Made by a program: the position numbers and the translations under genes. DNA of 64,000 nt from Tsuneonella litorea. GTDB taxonomy: Bacteria; Pseudomonadota; Alphaproteobacteria; Sphingomonadales; Sphingomonadaceae. How positions within the stretch are numbered: the first letter of the stretch is position 1; each line of letters starts with the position of its first letter. Under the pieces are notes generated by a model. The model was not told the origin of the DNA. It made no database searches and saw only the letters and a program-made list of their open reading frames with translations. Positions 1-7,814 of the stretch are shown here, piece by piece. The stretch is taken from NCBI RefSeq assembly GCF_025154015.1, contig NZ_JAOAMV010000005.1:62001-126000 (forward strand), read 5' to 3'.

Positions 1-427
1 ATATTCCGGCTGGACAAACAGCTGTGCTTGCCATTTCAAGCTGCTTGACCAAGGCGTCCTGACACCTTCTCGGGATGTCATTGAGCGTTACCTCCAGAGC
101 GACCGAAGGGTTCATTAACCGGGCGAGCGCGCCGTCGGTGAGCCATCTGTCCCCGTGGACGAAGATGTCCATGCTGTCGTCGGTGGGGGTGAAAGGCGGC
201 AAGGTGCAGAGCGTCAGGAGGGCCAAAATAGTCGGTGCGGTGAAAGGACCCTCGACCTTGCTGCTGACCCGGTACTGCGACAGGTCACCCGATGGCGCCC
301 GATTGCAGAGGCGCGCTTCAAAATGAAACGCGCGAGGTCCGTCGATCAAGGCAGACGCCTCGATCCACTGGCCCGGAGTATGGTCAGGCAGCACGCCCAA
401 GTGAAAGTCGATAAAGCACAGCGGCAT
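1..427 (-). CDS. Partial hypothetical protein, runs off left edge
   Basis: An open reading frame begins at an ATG at 427 and stays open through 142 codons to the window edge, so the C-terminus is missing. It is preceded by a strong Shine-Dalgarno (AAGGAGA, seven bases before the ATG), which supports both the frame and the start. The visible protein starts MPLCFIDFHLG and has no signal peptide, clear membrane helix or family motif that I recognise. Codon usage looks less GC-biased than in the genes to the right, so it may lie in accessory DNA. I do not assign a function. The frames on the opposite strand over this stretch lack such a ribosome site and I treat them as shadows. Confidence 0.65.
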   Translation of the reverse strand, partial: MPLCFIDFHLGVLPDHTPGQWIEASALIDGPRAFHFEARLCNRAPSGDLSQYRVSSKVEGPFTAPTILALLTLCTLPPFTPTDDSMDIFVHGDRWLTDGALARLMNPSVALEVTLNDIPRRCQDALVKQLEMASTAVCPAGI

Positions 428-882
428 GGCAGTCTCCTTGGTTGGAGGCTCACGCTTGCGATTTCCGAAGCCCGCGCGTTGCCGTGTCGGCCACATCCCG
501 TGAGAACGGAAACCACCTTATCCGGGCGGACAGGTTGGCGAGGCGTAAGCCTGCTCTTGATGATGGAGCGAGTATACCACGACAAGGCTCCGGACGCTAC
601 GCTTTGGGTAATTGAGGCTATCGTGCCCCGATCTCGACCAATCGGACGATCAAAGTGCAGCCCCAAGGGCAGCTCTCTGCTTCGGGTGCCGTCATTGCGC
701 CGCGCCGAGACCTCTTCGGTGGCTTGCCGCAGCCCTCGCGCTCACCACTTTGAGTCTGGGAGAACAGCACAGCGCCAGCCGTGCAATTGCACGGCTGTAC
801 AGGCTGTCTGCCGTGGAGTGGGTACATAGGATCTTTCAGCGCGCGTCGACTTGAGGTCCAGAAGTCTTCACGGTCCTTGTGG
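428..882. other. Gene-free stretch between partial gene and VOC pseudogene
   Basis: About 455 bases with no frame that has a convincing start, ribosome site and coding character on either strand. It presumably contains the promoter of the leftward partial gene. The only structured element I see is the 22-bp perfect palindrome at 776-797. By eye it is less GC-rich than the rest of the window. No tRNA, transposase or integrase remnant is visible. Confidence 0.55.
776..797. repeat. Perfect 22-bp palindrome
   Basis: Arm CAGCCGTGCAA is followed directly by its exact reverse complement, with no spacer. A perfect 22-bp dyad in non-coding DNA fits an operator for a dimeric regulator or the end of a decayed element. 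It is too tight to form an RNA hairpin without opening a loop. Seen directly; function is inference. Confidence 0.6.
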
Positions 883-1230
883 TCACTGCTTCTGGTGTTC
901 CGTATGGGCAATCTCGTGCATGCATTCGGCGCGGCTGGGAGCCATTTTTGCGACCACTTGTCGAGCATCAGCGGCGCCACGCGTTTGAGCTCGGCGTATT
1001 TTTGTCGGTTGCTATGCCGGCGACGGGCTGGACCTGGTCACTAATGGGATCGAAATGGCAGATCGAATTGAAGATGCCGTGGTGGTGGTACCAGCATATC
1101 AATTCACTGGGCCACGACATGCGCCTCGGCGGACAGCAACTCGCCGTCTCTACCGACCTTGAAGCCGAGGTGCTCGACTCACTTGGGGGGCGTCGCAGCC
1201 CATATCTTTCCGGTTGGGCTGCTCAAAGTC
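883..1230 (-). pseudogene. Decayed 3' fragment of a VOC-family gene
   Basis: Read on the minus strand in shifting frames, this stretch aligns with roughly the last 115-120 residues of the intact VOC protein at 3757-4326. Matching blocks include DFEQPNRKDMG (intact FFELPNQKDMG), VEHLGFKVG, EAHVVAQ-stop-IDML, HHGIFNSI, FDPI, KYAELKRVAPLMLDKWSQ, and MHEIAHTEH before a terminal TGA at 883-885. At least three frameshifts and one in-frame stop break it, and the N-terminal part is absent. The fragment starts exactly where wecC ends. It is therefore a dead, truncated paralogue in the same orientation as the intact copy, with wecB and wecC between the two. Confidence 0.85.
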
Positions 1231-2530
1231 AGCCTGCTACGCGCAGTTTCGGCGGGCCGACGGCACTTTCGGTGTCGGTCCAAATGCCCCGGGTATCATA
1301 GATCACCGCGCCCGAGCGCTGCTCGCCTGGCACGACACGGAAGAGCTTGTGGTCGACCAGCACGATCAGCACGCCGCAGGTCTCGAGTACGGTGTCGAGA
1401 TCGACGAGGGTCGCGCCTGTCCCAGCGAACTCGGCCGGTAGATCGCCCGCAAAGGGTTCGACGATGCGGATTCGTTCGCCGAACCGTCGCGCCAGGGTTA
1501 CGGCGATAAACCGCGCCGGGCTTTCGCGGAAGTCGTCGATGTCAGCCTTGAAGGCGAGACCGAGGCAGGCGACCAGCAAGCCTGGGTTGGCCTCGATCAG
1601 CGCGGTGGCCCGGGCGAGGACGTGCCGCATCTTGGCGTCGTTGACTTCGCGAGCGGTGCGAATCAACCGCGACTCCTCCGGCGCGCCGTGAATGATGAAC
1701 CATGGGTCGACGGCTATGCAATGTCCCCCGACGCCCGGACCGGGCTGAAGGATGTTCACCCGCGGGTGGCGGTTGGCGAGACGAATGACCTCCCACACGT
1801 CGAGGCCCATGCGATCAGCGATCATCGAAAGCTCGTTGGCGAACGCGATGTTCACGTCGCGATAGGCGTTCTCAACGAGCTTGGTCATCTCGGCGCTCCT
1901 GGCGTCGGTGGTGACGCAGGTGCCGCGCACGAACAACTTGTAGAACGCCAGGGCCTCGCGTGCGCAACGGGGGGTGATCCCCCCGATCGAGCGGTCGTTG
2001 TTTGTCAGCTCCTCCAGGATACGGCCGGGCAGCACCCGTTCGGGGCAGTAGGCGATCGCCACGTCGGGCGTGCCTCCGCCGAGGCCCGGCATCGCAAGGT
2101 CGGGCCGCAGGTCCGCAAGCCGGTCGCGCAGCGCCTCGGTGGTTCCGACCGGCGAGGTCGACTCGAGGATCACGCAGTCTCCCTTCTTGAGGACGGCCGC
2201 GAGCGAGGTCGCCGCCGCGATCACGGAGGAGATGTCGGGTGTGTGGTTGCCGTCCTTCTCGAACGGGGTGGGTACCGCGATCACGAAGACGTCGGCCGGC
2301 GCGATCTCGATCGACGCGCGCAGCAGTCCGCGTTGGACGACACCGCGCACCAGCCCGTCGAGATCGACTTCCTCGATATGAATCTCGCCGCGATTGATCG
2401 TGTCTACCACCTGCTGGCTCACGTCGATCCCGGTCACCCGGCAGCCGCTGCGGGCGATCACCGCGGCGGTGGGCAGGCCGATGTAGCCGAGCCCGATGAC
2501 GCATACTTCCGGATTGGCCTCGCCGCGCAT
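1229..2530 (-). CDS. wecC: UDP-N-acetyl-D-mannosamine dehydrogenase
   Basis: This 433-residue enzyme oxidises UDP-ManNAc to UDP-ManNAcA with two NAD+, supplying an acidic sugar for surface polysaccharide. The N-terminal Rossmann motif GLGYIGLP (residues 13-20) binds NAD. The catalytic cysteine is C271 in the family motif GPGVGGHCIAVDPW, and the central dimerisation helix carries the conserved K207 region. The C-terminal UDP-binding domain is complete and length is normal for the UDP-glucose/ManNAc dehydrogenase family. The start at 2530 has AGGA nine bases upstream. It follows wecB by about 65 bases on the same strand, so both steps from UDP-GlcNAc to UDP-ManNAcA are made together. Its stop codon touches the VOC pseudogene. 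No other polysaccharide genes are in the window. Confidence 0.93.
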   Translation of the reverse strand: MRGEANPEVCVIGLGYIGLPTAAVIARSGCRVTGIDVSQQVVDTINRGEIHIEEVDLDGLVRGVVQRGLLRASIEIAPADVFVIAVPTPFEKDGNHTPDISSVIAAATSLAAVLKKGDCVILESTSPVGTTEALRDRLADLRPDLAMPGLGGGTPDVAIAYCPERVLPGRILEELTNNDRSIGGITPRCAREALAFYKLFVRGTCVTTDARSAEMTKLVENAYRDVNIAFANELSMIADRMGLDVWEVIRLANRHPRVNILQPGPGVGGHCIAVDPWFIIHGAPEESRLIRTAREVNDAKMRHVLARATALIEANPGLLVACLGLAFKADIDDFRESPARFIAVTLARRFGERIRIVEPFAGDLPAEFAGTGATLVDLDTVLETCGVLIVLVDHKLFRVVPGEQRSGAVIYDTRGIWTDTESAVGPPKLRVAG

Positions 2531-2595
2531 GGTTTTCCTGCAATTGCCTCGGCGTCGAGGTCTAGGCGGAAGGGGTAAATTTAGCGGAAACGTGT

Positions 2596-3732
2596 TTAGT
2601 TCGCCGCCAGCAGTTCGACGATCCGCGCGGTCGCCTTCCCGTCGCCGAACGGATTGTGCGCGCGGGCCATCGCGTTATACGCCGCCGGGTCGTCGAGCAG
2701 GCGCGTCGCCTCTTCGACGATGCGATCGGCATCGGTGCCGACCAGTTTCGCAGTGCCCGCCTCGACACCCTCGGGCCGCTCGGTCGTCTCACGCATGACG
2801 AGCACCGGCTTGCCGAGCGCGGGCGCCTCTTCCTGCACGCCGCCGCTGTCGCTGAGCATCAGCGTGCTTATGTCGAGCAGGCGGGCGAAGTGCGGGTAGT
2901 CTAGCGGCTCGATCAAGGCGACATTGCCCAGACCCGCCAGCGCGTGGTTCATCACCGCGCGCACGTTGGGATTGAGATGGACCGGGAAGATCACCGCGAC
3001 GTCGTCGCGCATCGCCAGGCGCCGGGCCGCGTGCGCGATCGCTTCCATCCCCTCGCCGAAGTTCTCGCGCCGGTGGGTGGTCATGCCGATGATCCGCTTG
3101 CCCGCGAAGCGTTCCTCAAGCGCCGCAAGACCCGCCGCCAGTCCAGGCTCTGACGCGATCTTCGCGGTCACCCAGTGCAGCGCGTCGATCACCGTGTTGC
3201 CGGTGACGTGGATCGTGGCCGGATCGACGTTCTCGCGCCGCAGCGCCGCCGCCGCGGTCTCGGTCGGCGCGAGGTGCAGCGCGGCGAACGCGCCGACGAT
3301 CTTGCGGTTGACCTCCTCGGGCCAGGGGTGGTGGATGTTGCCGCTCCTGAGGCCTGCCTCGACGTGGGCGACGGGAATCTTGCGGTAATAGGCGGCGAGC
3401 GCGCCGGCCATCGCGGTCGCGGTATCGCCCTGGACGACCACCCAGTCGGGCTTCTCCGCGTCGAGCACCCGGCCGATCCCGGTCAAGAGGTTCGCCGTCA
3501 GCGCATCGAGCGTCTGGTCGGGCTGCATCAGGTCGAGGTCGTGGTCGGACTCTACCCCCGCGATCTCGAGCACCTGGTCGAGCATCCCCCGGTGCTGGCC
3601 GGACACGCAGACGCGCCCCTCGAAGCGCGAATCTACCTCGAGCGCGTGCACCAGCGGAAACAGCTTGATCGCCTCGGGACGCGTCCCGAACACGGTGAGG
3701 ACCTTGATCGTCCGGGGGGCGGCGCCAGTCAT
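2596..3732 (-). CDS. wecB: UDP-N-acetylglucosamine 2-epimerase (non-hydrolysing)
   Basis: This 378-residue cytosolic enzyme interconverts UDP-GlcNAc and UDP-ManNAc. It carries the family N-terminal motif VFGTRPEAIKL, the HVEAGLRSG segment, MTTHRRENFG, and the nucleotide-binding SDSGGVQEEAP block, in normal order for the GT-B-fold epimerase family. I chose the ATG at 3732, preceded by TAAGG, over an in-frame TTG seven codons upstream. It lies 24 bases after the VOC gene's stop, so it may be read through from the hppD transcript. It is followed by wecC. The pair sits between two copies of a VOC gene 3' end, which suggests it was inserted here. UDP-ManNAc made here is the likely substrate of WecC. 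Confidence 0.93.
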   Translation of the reverse strand: MTGAAPRTIKVLTVFGTRPEAIKLFPLVHALEVDSRFEGRVCVSGQHRGMLDQVLEIAGVESDHDLDLMQPDQTLDALTANLLTGIGRVLDAEKPDWVVVQGDTATAMAGALAAYYRKIPVAHVEAGLRSGNIHHPWPEEVNRKIVGAFAALHLAPTETAAAALRRENVDPATIHVTGNTVIDALHWVTAKIASEPGLAAGLAALEERFAGKRIIGMTTHRRENFGEGMEAIAHAARRLAMRDDVAVIFPVHLNPNVRAVMNHALAGLGNVALIEPLDYPHFARLLDISTLMLSDSGGVQEEAPALGKPVLVMRETTERPEGVEAGTAKLVGTDADRIVEEATRLLDDPAAYNAMARAHNPFGDGKATARIVELLAAN

Positions 3733-3756
3733 GGCGCGCGCCTTAGACGACAAAGG

Positions 3757-4326
3757 TTACGGTTTGCCAGACGCGTGTTCCTTGCGCGCGATCTCGTGCA
3801 GCCAGTCCGCGTGGCGCGGCGCCTTCTTCGTCTGCGACCATTCGTCGAGCATCATCGGGGCGACGCGCTTGAGTTCGGCGTACTGTTCGTCGGTACCGAT
3901 GTCGGCGGCAAGCTCGACCCGGTGGCCGTTGGGATCGAAGAAGTAGATCGACTTGAAGATCCCGTGATGAGTGGGGCCGAGCACGTCGATGCCCTGGGCC
4001 TCGACGTGTGCCTTGGCCGCGAGCAGTTCCTCCTCGCTCCCCATCTTGAATGCGAGGTGCTGGACCCACGCCGGGGTATTCTCGTCGCGGCCCATGTCCT
4101 TCTGGTTGGGCAATTCGAAGAAGGCGAGGACGTTGCCGTTACCCGCATCGAGGAACACGTGCATGTACGGGTCATACTCGCCGGTCGAGGGCACGTGATC
4201 CTCGGCAAAGGCGGTGGTGTAATCCATGCCGAGGACGCGGCCGTACCACTCGACGGTTTCCTTGGCGTCCCTGCAGCGGTAGGCGGCGTGGTGAATGCCG
4301 CCCAGGCTGATCGGTTTCTCGGTCAT
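3757..4326 (-). CDS. VOC (glyoxalase/dioxygenase superfamily) protein
   Basis: A 189-residue vicinal-oxygen-chelate protein. Paired beta-alpha-beta-beta-beta modules are visible: the first module begins GIHHAAYRCRDAKETVEWY, giving one metal-ligand histidine, and the second contains VQHLAFKMG, then FDPNGHRVEL near residue 145. This arrangement matches glyoxalase/fosfomycin-resistance/extradiol-dioxygenase folds, but the substrate cannot be read from sequence. Its ATG overlaps the stop of the 50-residue gene (ATGA), and that gene follows hppD by six bases, so a role linked to tyrosine or homogentisate breakdown is plausible. Start chosen at 4326 with GAAGGA upstream. A broken paralogue of its 3' two-thirds lies at 883-1230. 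Confidence 0.85.
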   Translation of the reverse strand: MTEKPISLGGIHHAAYRCRDAKETVEWYGRVLGMDYTTAFAEDHVPSTGEYDPYMHVFLDAGNGNVLAFFELPNQKDMGRDENTPAWVQHLAFKMGSEEELLAAKAHVEAQGIDVLGPTHHGIFKSIYFFDPNGHRVELAADIGTDEQYAELKRVAPMMLDEWSQTKKAPRHADWLHEIARKEHASGKP

Positions 4327-4475
4327 TTCGTCGCATCCTTCCAGCCCAGCCGGGCCTTGAGTTCGGTCTCGCTCATCACCGTCTTGTCGCCGCCCCAGCA
4401 TCCCAGTGGCATGGAAAGCTTTTGCCTGAGTATCTCGCGTGCCCGGGCGGCCCGTTCTTCGCTAATGAGCGGCAT
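4323..4475 (-). CDS. Small protein, 50 residues, hppD-VOC operon
   Basis: Begins MPLISEERAARAREIL and ends GWKDATK. It starts six bases after the hppD stop and its TGA overlaps the VOC gene ATG, so it fills the hppD-VOC gap almost exactly. That packing is the main reason to believe it is translated. The protein is charged, has no membrane segment or signal peptide, and contains an early helix-forming Arg/Glu run and a GCWGG turn. No domain is recognised. It could be a small accessory of the tyrosine-catabolic operon, or simply a coupling ORF that delivers ribosomes to the VOC gene. Confidence 0.65.
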   Translation of the reverse strand: MPLISEERAARAREILRQKLSMPLGCWGGDKTVMSETELKARLGWKDATK

Positions 4476-4481
4476 CGCTTT

Positions 4482-5582
4482 CTACTCCGCGGGTTCCTCG
4501 ATCTTGAGCGCGCCGCGCTGGATCTGGTCGCGCTCCATGCTTTCGAACAGCGCCTTGAAGTTGCCCTCGCCGAAGCCCTCGTCGCCCTTGCGCTGAATGA
4601 ACTCGAAGAACACCGGGCCGACCTGCGCCTGCGCGAAGATCTGCAGCAGGAGGCGGGGCTGGCCCCCATCGGTGGTCCCGTCGAGGAGGATGCCGCGCAT
4701 CCTGAGCGCCTCGGCGTCCTCGCCGTGGCCCGGCAGTCGTTCGTCGAGCATCTCGTAATAGGTGGCCGGCGGCGCGGTCATGAACGGCACGCCGAACTGC
4801 TTGAGCTTGTCCCACGCGGCGACGAGATCGTCGCAGATAAGGGCGATGTGCTGGATGCCCTCGCCGTTGAATTCGCGCAGGAATTCCTCGATCTGGCCGC
4901 CGCCGCTCTTGCCTTCCTCGTTCAGGGGAATGCGGATCTTGCCGTCGGGCGCGGTGAGCGCCTTGCTGGTGAGGCCGGTGTATTCACCCTTGATGTCGAA
5001 ATAGCGGATCTCGCGGAAGTTGAAGAGCGTCTCGTAGTAATCGGCCCAGTATTTCATCCGGCCGCCGTAGACGTTGTGCGTCAGGTGATCGATGCGCTGG
5101 AAGCCGGCACCCTCGGGGTGCTTGTCGACGCCGGGCAGGTATTCGAAATCGATGTCGTAGATCGACAGGCCCTCGCCCTGCTCGTCCTCGTACCGGTCGA
5201 CGAGATAGAGGATCGCGCCCCCGATGCCGCGGATGGCGGGAATGTGCAGTTCCATCGGCCCGGTCTGCACGGCGACCGGCTCTGCGCCCTTCGCGAGCAG
5301 GTGGTCATACGCCAGCCTCGCGTCGCGCACGCGGAACGCCATGCCGCAGGCCGAAGGTCCGTGCTCGCGGGCGAAGTACCAGGCGGCGCTTTTCGGCTCG
5401 TAGTTGGCGATCAGGTTGATGCCGCCCTGCCGCCAGAGGTGCACGTCCTTCGACCGGTGCTGCGCCACGCGGGTGAAGCCCATCGCCTCGAACACCGGCT
5501 CCAGAACGCCCTTTTCGGGGGCGCAGAACTCGACGAACTCGAATCCGTCGAGGCCGGCGGGGTTTTCGAACAGGTCGGGCAT
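4482..5582 (-). CDS. hppD: 4-hydroxyphenylpyruvate dioxygenase
   Basis: A 366-residue non-haem Fe(II) dioxygenase that turns 4-hydroxyphenylpyruvate and O2 into homogentisate and CO2, the second step of tyrosine catabolism. Two VOC modules are present. The Fe(II) facial triad is visible as H166 (RIDHLTHN), H245 (GIQHIAL) and E327 ([10 protein letters not shown]). Length is typical. It is the first gene of a minus-strand set followed by the 50-residue ORF and the VOC gene. A 7-bp-arm inverted repeat 18 bases upstream of the ATG is a likely repressor site. Homogentisate dioxygenase and maleylacetoacetate isomerase genes are not in the window. Confidence 0.95.
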   Translation of the reverse strand: MPDLFENPAGLDGFEFVEFCAPEKGVLEPVFEAMGFTRVAQHRSKDVHLWRQGGINLIANYEPKSAAWYFAREHGPSACGMAFRVRDARLAYDHLLAKGAEPVAVQTGPMELHIPAIRGIGGAILYLVDRYEDEQGEGLSIYDIDFEYLPGVDKHPEGAGFQRIDHLTHNVYGGRMKYWADYYETLFNFREIRYFDIKGEYTGLTSKALTAPDGKIRIPLNEEGKSGGGQIEEFLREFNGEGIQHIALICDDLVAAWDKLKQFGVPFMTAPPATYYEMLDERLPGHGEDAEALRMRGILLDGTTDGGQPRLLLQIFAQAQVGPVFFEFIQRKGDEGFGEGNFKALFESMERDQIQRGALKIEEPAE

Positions 5583-5599
5583 GAGCAGTCTCCGGTGAT

Positions 5600-5617
5600 T
5601 AGTTTCTTGTGAAACTA
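5600..5617. promoter_or_regulatory. Inverted repeat operator candidate upstream of hppD
   Basis: Arms TAGTTTC and GAAACTA are perfect inverses separated by TTGT. It lies 18 bases upstream of the hppD start in the 89-base gap after the thiolase gene. The size and symmetry fit a MarR- or similar winged-helix dimer site, and tyrosine-catabolic genes in proteobacteria are commonly controlled by such repressors. The regulator itself is not in the window. Confidence 0.6.
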
Positions 5618-5671
5618 TCTAGCAAGCGGCGGGTCATTTGTCAAAGCCCGCCCCCCGATGCCCGACCCGCC

Positions 5672-6940
5672 TCAGTCGACGAAGTCGTCGACCCGTTCGA
5701 CGATGATCGCCGGGGCCATGCCGCCCGCGGCGCACATCGTGACGAGGCCGTAACGGCCGCCCGTGCGCTCGAGCTCGTCGACGATGGTGCCGATGAGGAT
5801 CGAGCCGGTGGCACCGATCGGGTGGCCCAGCGCCATCGCGCCGCCGTTCACGTTGACCTTGTCCTCGGGCAGGTCGAGGTCGCGGATGAACTTCGCCGCG
5901 ACCACCGAGAACGCCTCGTTGATCTCGAACAGGTCGATGTCGTCCTTGGTGAGGCCCGCCTTCTGGAGCACCTTCTTCGCCGCCGGGACGGGGGCGTTGA
6001 GCATCAGCGTCGGGTCGTCACCCTGGTTCGCGGTGGCGACGATGCGGGCGCGCGGCTTCATCCCGTGCGCCTTCGCGTAGTCCTTGCTCGCGATGAGGAT
6101 CGCCGCCGCCCCGTCGACCACGCCCGAGCTGTTGCCCGCGTGGTGAAAATGCCTGATCTCGAGGTCCGGATACTTCTGGTTGATCAGCTTGCGGAAGGTC
6201 GTGCCTTTTTCGTCGAGCGGGGCGTCGGCGACTTTCTCGAAGCTGGGCTTGAGCTCGGCGAGGCCCTCGGCGGTCGTCTCCGGACGGGGGAATTCCTCGC
6301 GGTCGAGCACCAGCGTCCCGCTCTCATCGTAGACCGGCACGACCGACTTCGCGAAGCGCCCTTCCTTGATTGCCCGGTCGGCGTTGCGTTGGCTGCGCAG
6401 CGCGAGCGCGTCGAGCTCCTCGCGGGTAAACCCTTCCATGCTCGCGATCGCGTCGCCGCACACCCCCTGGTGGCTCTGCGGGTGAACGCCGCGCAGGCGC
6501 TCGTTGCCCGCGCCCATCCCGAGCGGGCGGATGCCGGCCTGCATCTCCTCCTGCATCGCGGAGGAGGTGTAGCTCATCATCTCGGTCCCGCCGGCGACGA
6601 CGAGATCGGCCATCCCGCTCATCACCTGCGCCGCGGCGAGGTTCACCGAGGTGATGCCGCCGCCGCAGAACCGGTCGAGCGTCATGCCCGAACTGGTGAC
6701 GTCGTAGCCGGCGTCGAGCGCGGCCATCCGGCCAAGATCGCCGCCCTGCTTGCCTTTCTGCGAGGAGGTCGACCAGATCACGTCGTCCACGTCCTTCGTG
6801 TCGAGGTCGTTTCGCTCGGCGATCGCCTTGAGCACCGTCGCGGCCAGGTGCTGCGGGTGCATGTGCGCCAGCGCGCCCTTGCCGACCTTGCCCACGCCCC
6901 GGGGGGTGCGCACCGCGTCGATGATGTAGGCCTCGGCCAT
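5672..6940 (-). CDS. Acetyl-CoA C-acyltransferase (thiolase)
   Basis: A 422-residue thiolase that cleaves 3-ketoacyl-CoA with CoA, or runs the reverse condensation. The acyl-accepting cysteine is C92 in the motif LDRFCGGG. The C-terminal NEAFSVVAAKF, GHPIGATG (base His) and CAAGGMAP (second Cys) motifs are all present. Length is slightly above the usual 390-400 residues and is closest to the fatty-acid-degradation thiolases often annotated as acetyl-CoA acetyltransferase. It is divergently transcribed from the enoyl-CoA hydratase at 7041, and the gap between them has two dyads, so both are probably co-regulated in beta-oxidation. It may instead serve branched-chain or other acyl-CoAs. Confidence 0.92.
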   Translation of the reverse strand: MAEAYIIDAVRTPRGVGKVGKGALAHMHPQHLAATVLKAIAERNDLDTKDVDDVIWSTSSQKGKQGGDLGRMAALDAGYDVTSSGMTLDRFCGGGITSVNLAAAQVMSGMADLVVAGGTEMMSYTSSAMQEEMQAGIRPLGMGAGNERLRGVHPQSHQGVCGDAIASMEGFTREELDALALRSQRNADRAIKEGRFAKSVVPVYDESGTLVLDREEFPRPETTAEGLAELKPSFEKVADAPLDEKGTTFRKLINQKYPDLEIRHFHHAGNSSGVVDGAAAILIASKDYAKAHGMKPRARIVATANQGDDPTLMLNAPVPAAKKVLQKAGLTKDDIDLFEINEAFSVVAAKFIRDLDLPEDKVNVNGGAMALGHPIGATGSILIGTIVDELERTGGRYGLVTMCAAGGMAPAIIVERVDDFVD

Positions 6941-6970
6941 CAGTCGTATCCTCTCACGTTTCTGGAATCA

Positions 6971-6990
6971 GGTTGACGCAAGCGTAAACC
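6971..6990. promoter_or_regulatory. Operator candidate shared by acyl-CoA genes
   Basis: The 20-bp dyad with core TTGACGCAAGCGTAAA lies between the divergent thiolase and enoyl-CoA hydratase genes; eight of ten base pairs are symmetric. The same core with 13 of 16 identities occurs at 11529-11544 in the other divergent acyl-CoA promoter region. It resembles the MerR-family LiuR-type sites known for acyl-CoA catabolic genes in proteobacteria; that assignment is inference. Confidence 0.55.
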
Positions 6991-6997
6991 TTGCCGA

Positions 6998-7018
6998 CAA
7001 CTCGCACAAGACGAGTTG
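6998..7018. promoter_or_regulatory. Second inverted repeat upstream of enoyl-CoA hydratase
   Basis: Perfect 7-bp arms CAACTCG and CGAGTTG with a 7-base spacer. It ends 22 bases before the GTG start of the hydratase gene. It may be a second regulator's site or a small hairpin in the 5' leader. Confidence 0.4.
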
Positions 7019-7040
7019 CAAAGAGAAATGGGAGAGCGCC

Positions 7041-7814
7041 GTGGCAGAGACCGCAAGCGATGAATTGCTGACCGAGGTGCGCGACGGGGTCCTGATCGTC
7101 ACGATCAACCGTCCCGAGGCGAAGAACGCGATGAACAAGGCGGCCGCCGAGGGGATCGCGGCAGCGATGGACCGGCTCGACGCCGACGACGACCTGCGTG
7201 TCGGCGTGCTGACCGGGGCGGGCGGTACGTTCTGCTCGGGCATGGACCTCAAGGGCTTCCTGCGCGGCGAGTCGCCCTCGGTCGAGGGGCGCGGGTTCGG
7301 CGGGGTGGTGCAGGCGCCGCCGAAGAAACCGCTGATCGCCGCGGTCGAGGGCTACGCGCTCGCCGGCGGGCTCGAGCTGATGATCGCGTGCGACCTCGTC
7401 GTCGCGAGCGCGGGGGCGAAGTTCGGCATACCCGAGGTCAAGCGCGGGCTCGTCGCGGCGGCGGGCGGGGTGATGATGCTGCCCGACCAGATCCCCGAGC
7501 GGATCGCGATGGAACTGGCGCTGACCGGTGAATTCATCGACGCGGACCGGGCCTACGAGCTGGGGCTGATCAACAAGGTGGTCGAGGGTTCGGCGCTCGA
7601 GGGAGCGCTCGATCTGGCGGCGAAGATCGTCGCCAACGGACCGCTCGCGGTGCGGGTGTCGAAGGCCATCGTAAAGGAATCGCGCGGCTGGCCGATGGAC
7701 GAGCGGTACGACCGGCAGGCACAACTGATCGCTCCGGTCTTCACGTCGGAGGACGCGCGCGAAGGCGCCGCCGCTTTCGCCGAGAAGCGCAGCCCCAACT
7801 GGAAGGGCCGCTGA
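7041..7814 (+). CDS. Enoyl-CoA hydratase/isomerase (crotonase family)
   Basis: A 257-residue crotonase-fold enzyme. The oxyanion-hole segments are visible: GTFCSGMDLKGF near residue 62 and GYALAGGLELMIACDLVVAS near residue 105. The region holding the first catalytic Glu is followed by GIPEVKRGLVAAAGG, where E(132) lies at the usual place and the second position is taken by a non-acidic residue, as in several crotonases of varied activity. The start is GTG at 7041, preceded by GGGAGAG. Its stop overlaps the racemase start (TGATG), so the two are coupled. Likely role: hydration of enoyl-CoA or a related step beside the racemase. Exact substrate is not readable. Confidence 0.88.
   Translation: MAETASDELLTEVRDGVLIVTINRPEAKNAMNKAAAEGIAAAMDRLDADDDLRVGVLTGAGGTFCSGMDLKGFLRGESPSVEGRGFGGVVQAPPKKPLIAAVEGYALAGGLELMIACDLVVASAGAKFGIPEVKRGLVAAAGGVMMLPDQIPERIAMELALTGEFIDADRAYELGLINKVVEGSALEGALDLAAKIVANGPLAVRVSKAIVKESRGWPMDERYDRQAQLIAPVFTSEDAREGAAAFAEKRSPNWKGR

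Noticed and set aside
155-829. Long plus-strand open frame over the left edge
   Set aside because: It has no ribosome site and overlaps the minus-strand gene with a good one; the high-GC bias of third positions makes such shadows common.
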